Of a stretch of 64,000 nucleotides of DNA, positions 61,701 to 64,000 are shown piece by piece. The notes under the pieces are model-generated. The model was given only the letters and a program-made list of their open reading frames with translations, was not told the DNA's origin and ran no database searches. Position 1 is the stretch's first letter, and every line of letters starts with the position of its first letter. The position numbers were made by a program, and so were the translations under genes. Source of the stretch: Pholis gunnellus (taxonomy: Eukaryota > Chordata > Actinopteri > Perciformes > Pholidae). The DNA lies in NCBI GenBank assembly GCA_910591455.2, contig OU342807.1, positions 12,667,116-12,731,115 of the forward strand, given 5' to 3'.

Positions 61701-63919
61701 AAGTCCTTAAAGTGCAACTCAAATCATCAACAAAATGATGATTTATGAGAGTCTGGAATCCCTGTTTACTACTTACTGTAGAACCCTATGAGGGCTTATC
61801 ATGTGGAGAGTGTTTTGTTCATAGATTTTTGGCATCAGGGATTCTCACTGTGCAAACTCTGCATTGTTCTGATTCACGTAAGGAAAAATCAATGAACGAT
61901 TTCAGACAAAACTGCATCACAGCCTTCAACCTGTTCCCGGGTATCTTTGCCGCTAACCATTGCTATGGTGAGATGAGTAGAGGGTGAAAGCTGGCCGGCT
62001 CACGATTTCATCCTAATCTTCAGATACAGAAAGACAACTCAAGTTGTAGCTGCAAAAATACTCAATTTATGTTGCACATGTATCAACACGGTCAGAAGTT
62101 GGAGCTGCAGCAGCTGCTGTGGCACACAGCTCACAGCAGGAATTAGGATAATTACAAAGGATTGGTGTAATTTGAATACAATTATTGTGAACTGCAGACT
62201 GTCTACTTATTCTTTATTACAGTATCATTTATCCCTATCTTTCATATTGTCATATAGTTTCCCTACTTCTCTGCAAAAAACGTTGGTCCTCCAGAAATGT
62301 TTTGTCAGGATCGCAACCCGATCAGAGCCACACTTATCTTCTGCTCCTCTATTTCAGAAATTGCAGATTCTTACTATTTATGACATCAATATTTCTCAAA
62401 CTTGTGTTTTCATTTATAAGATACTTTCAGGTGAAGGGAACATTCCTGATCATTTCAAGACCTACTCCAAATTCAATTCACAGGTTCACTCATACTCAAC
62501 TCGTCAATCTTCACATCTTCATCCTCCTAAATTACTGACTAGCAGAGGTCAATTTTCAATAAGATTTAGGGGAACCAAATAATGGAATGACTTTTCCCAC
62601 CTAACTAAAAAATGGCCCTCTATAAAATGTTTCAAAAGGTGCCTAAAAGAACATCTAATTGCGGTAACAGTATTTTATGTATTAGTGTTCATGTCTTTCT
62701 TGTTTTAGCTGCTATATTATATTTATAAGTTGTTTCACTCATAGGGACTTGTATTACCATTGCTTATGAGTTACTGCAGGTGTATAAACCAACATCACTG
62801 AACAAACACAGGACCATGCTTCCTCTCACATCCACACACATGCTCGCACACACTCGACACAATTACATTATTTTTTTCTTTTCTTTCTTTCTTTAGTTGT
62901 TTGTTTTGTTGTAATGTAATGTCTTATTCATATTTTATGTTTGTAATTTTGTAAAAGTTTAATATTATATAGGTGGAAGCTTCAAATAAGCCCAGTTTTT
63001 TCATTGTTTGAATTGTGCAAAATAAATAAAAAATAAAAAAATAATAAACTCCTGGATCACATCTGAACACACACACACACACACATGTTTAGATACAGTA
63101 TAAACCTTTTCTTGTGTCTCAGAAAAATGGTCTCAGACTCAAAAACAAAGTGCTACACAAATCTATTTCTAACTTTTCTCTAAGCTTTGCTTTTTGTGAA
63201 ATATTGGATAGTAACAGTAGTTTAAATGAAACCAACTGAGAAATTTAGAGGGGCCAAGTCTATTTTTGGGTGGAACTGCTAACAGAGATCTGAAACAGGG
63301 GCCCCAAATAGATGGTGCCTTTTTTTGTGAGCAATCACAAGCCAAACAGGTTGTGAACCAGTGTTTCAATCTTAATAAATGTATTGTAATTTAAAAGCGT
63401 ATATGTTTTTGATTCTAAAATGATAATCTGAAAAGGAACCAGTAACTAACACTGTCAGATAAATGTAGTGGAGTAAAAAGTACAATAGTTCTCTCTGAAA
63501 TGTGTGGTACAAGTATATAGCAGGAATCAGAAACACTCAAGTAAAGTAAATGTACCTCAAAATCTACTTAAAAAACTTTATGGCGAGCTAAAAACTAATC
63601 TTATCAAGGCTCGTATTAGTCTTTCATTACCTTTCATTACCGGAATATAGAGAGCCCACTTTCCAGCTAAAATATTCACCTTCATTGCATAACTTCACAT
63701 TATAATTATCTGTACATCACACAAAGGTATCAAGCTTTGGTGCGCTTCAGGGACAGAAGAGCGTCACTGCTTCGTGTTCTGCTGTAGACAAACCTGTCGA
63801 CGGTCCACTGCGATGGCGGTGAGGGTGAGAGTAGAGACGTGCAGGGAGCAGTACTGTACAAAGCGACTGATGTGACACATTGTCCTCCCAAACACCCAGG
63901 TGCTGTTCACAAACCGGAC
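55738..63919 (-). CDS. gpr83: G-protein-coupled receptor 83 (3' three exons; partial)
   Basis: Minus-strand exons: 63794-63919, 56883-57016 and 55738-56449, joining in frame to 323 residues plus TGA. The first exon (N-terminus to TM2) is right of the window. The exons show the ECL1/TM3 block (FVNSTWVFGRTMCHISRF, LTLTAIAVDRRQ), TM4 (VAVIWMMASCFSLPHAIYQK), ECL2 (SFCVPDFPEPSDVYWQY) and TM5. They continue with TM6 (VCWFPLNCYVVLL), TM7 (CYNPFIYCCLN) and a Ser/His-rich tail ending SVEPIVAVS, very close to the human SSVEPVVAMS end. GPR83 is a rhodopsin-family receptor expressed in brain and T cells; PEN has been proposed as ligand. The DRY motif position reads DRR. The 6.8-kb intron (57017-63793) carries several mobile elements. 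Confidence 0.93.
57053..57276 (+). repeat. Dispersed teleost repeat, copy B
   Basis: Same order as 52484-52690: 'cacaaattggcctcagaggg', 'ctttacaatatgtac', 'caggaaaaactcccccc', 'ctttaacggggagaaag' and 'gatccctctcccaggatgg'. Both copies are in the + orientation, 4.6 kb apart. Confidence 0.7.
58158..58430 (+). repeat. Dispersed teleost repeat with CA-rich spacers
   Basis: Shows 'tggtcttgcatttataaagc', 'gcacctttctagtcttcc', 'cacactgatggcagaggc' type phrases, 'aaggtgccacctgctcatca' and 'aggacacttcgacatgtgg', a familiar fish interspersed repeat. It lies directly before a hAT transposase fragment. Confidence 0.6.
58480..58790 (+). pseudogene. hAT transposase C-terminal fragment (dimerisation domain), broken
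   Basis: Reads ELPAYLQFVGADSESDSLQW then WRDHEEMVPTMKGLAPKYLN and VPATISTG, the hATC dimerisation motif (..DPLxWWxxxxxxxPxLxxLAxKYLxIPAT). After a stop and a gap, AIEPEDIDKLLF follows at about 58732-58767; in intact relatives the SERxFS segment stands between. It is therefore internally deleted and dead. The rest of the transposon is not recognisable. Confidence 0.7.
60358..60424 (+). other. Possible signal-peptide first exon
   Basis: ATG opens MVNGYKLCTFLLLLGNLSST followed by QK, then AAAAAG|gtaatt, a fair donor leaving phase 1. This is the usual shape of the first exon of a secreted or Ig-type protein. A 'cataaaaagg' TATA-like box lies about 35 nt upstream. No following exon was found, so this may be chance. 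It is on the strand opposite to gpr83. Confidence 0.2.
62160..63048 (+). mobile_element. 5'-truncated LINE with decayed reverse-transcriptase C-terminus
   Basis: The frame 62290-62680 reads LQKCFVRIATRSEPHLSSAP, LFQKLQILTIYDINISQTCV, FIYKILSGEGNIPDHF and then FRGTK-stop-WNDFSHL. This is the C-terminal region after the polymerase of jockey/CR1-like non-LTR elements, where the consensus is GTKLWN. The Leu codon has become TAA. A non-coding tail ends in AATAAATAAAAAATAAAAAA (about 63022-63048). It is inserted antisense to gpr83. Confidence 0.7.
63450..63580 (-). repeat. Dispersed 'tactcaagtac' repeat, copy 3
   Basis: Reads 'gtagtggagtaaaaagtaca', 'ctctctgaaatgtgtggt', 'cactcaagtaaagtaaatgt' and 'acctcaaaatctactt', the reverse complement of the family at 15494-15670 and 25478-25925. 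Confidence 0.6.
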
Positions 63920-64000
63920 CTGAGGGAACACACATGCACACAATAGATCATGCACAAATGGCCATGAGCTGTGTGTCTCCTGATTAATATTTAATGGGCT

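Larger units (their letters stand above)
57017..63793. other. gpr83 intron rich in mobile elements
   Basis: Contains dispersed repeats at 57053-57276 and 58158-58430, a hAT transposase fragment at 58480-58790, a possible signal-peptide exon at 60358-60424, a LINE 3' end at 62160-63048 and a dispersed repeat at 63450-63580. Nothing was recognised at 58900-60300 or 60600-62150. Confidence 0.6.

Noticed and set aside
1..64000. CRISPR arrays, operons, phage or plasmid systems
   Set aside because: The DNA is vertebrate genomic sequence; the only regular repeats are microsatellites, a two-unit tandem repeat and transposon pairs.

Overview
The window is vertebrate nuclear DNA, almost certainly from a teleost fish, probably a percomorph. 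Small exons with GT/AG borders are scattered through AT-rich non-coding DNA. There are many CA, TA and CT microsatellites and dispersed repeats that look like common teleost families. C1 inhibitor carries two immunoglobulin domains in front of the serpin domain, which is a fish arrangement. There are no bacterial-type operons, no CRISPR array and no confident RNA gene.

Six protein genes can be read exon by exon. From left to right they are: the 3' half of a Doc2-type double-C2 gene (doc2g-like, + strand, 2667-16289, start lies left of the window); complete serping1, C1 inhibitor (- strand, 20187-24114, 10 coding exons, 598 aa); complete tmem134 (+, 27117-29610, 7 coding exons, 209 aa); complete aip (+, 30624-33639, 7 coding exons, about 341 aa); complete cdk2ap2 (-, 35919-38399, 4 coding exons, 111 aa); and the last three exons of the orphan receptor gene gpr83 (-, 55738-63919, first exon beyond the right edge). 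For each gene the exon phases join without a frame break. tmem134, aip and cdk2ap2, together with a doc2g-like gene, correspond from memory to the human 11q13.2 neighbourhood. In human, SERPING1 lies elsewhere on 11q and GPR83 on 11q21. The genes do unrelated jobs (exocytosis, complement control, membrane protein, Hsp90 co-chaperone, cell-cycle/chromatin factor, GPCR), so this is a conserved neighbourhood and not a functional pathway.

The rest is intron and intergenic DNA shaped by mobile elements. The best supported are a 1005-bp hAT element with a perfect 8-bp target duplication (54469-55473), a 443-bp retroviral-type solo LTR with TATA and polyadenylation signals (6377-6819), and a 351-bp TG...CA element with a 5-bp target duplication (47216-47566). 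Others are a LINE 3' end with decayed reverse-transcriptase C-terminus (62160-63048), a hAT transposase C-terminal fragment (58480-58790), a MITE nested in another dispersed repeat (25478-25925), and several repeat pairs. The 40.3-55.7 kb stretch between cdk2ap2 and gpr83 holds no recognisable gene. I found no evidence of a new biological system. The points most worth a second look are the (CA)n-filled 106-nt intron of tmem134, the Ig-serpin architecture, the dated-looking insertions, and a few unassigned exon-like ORFs.
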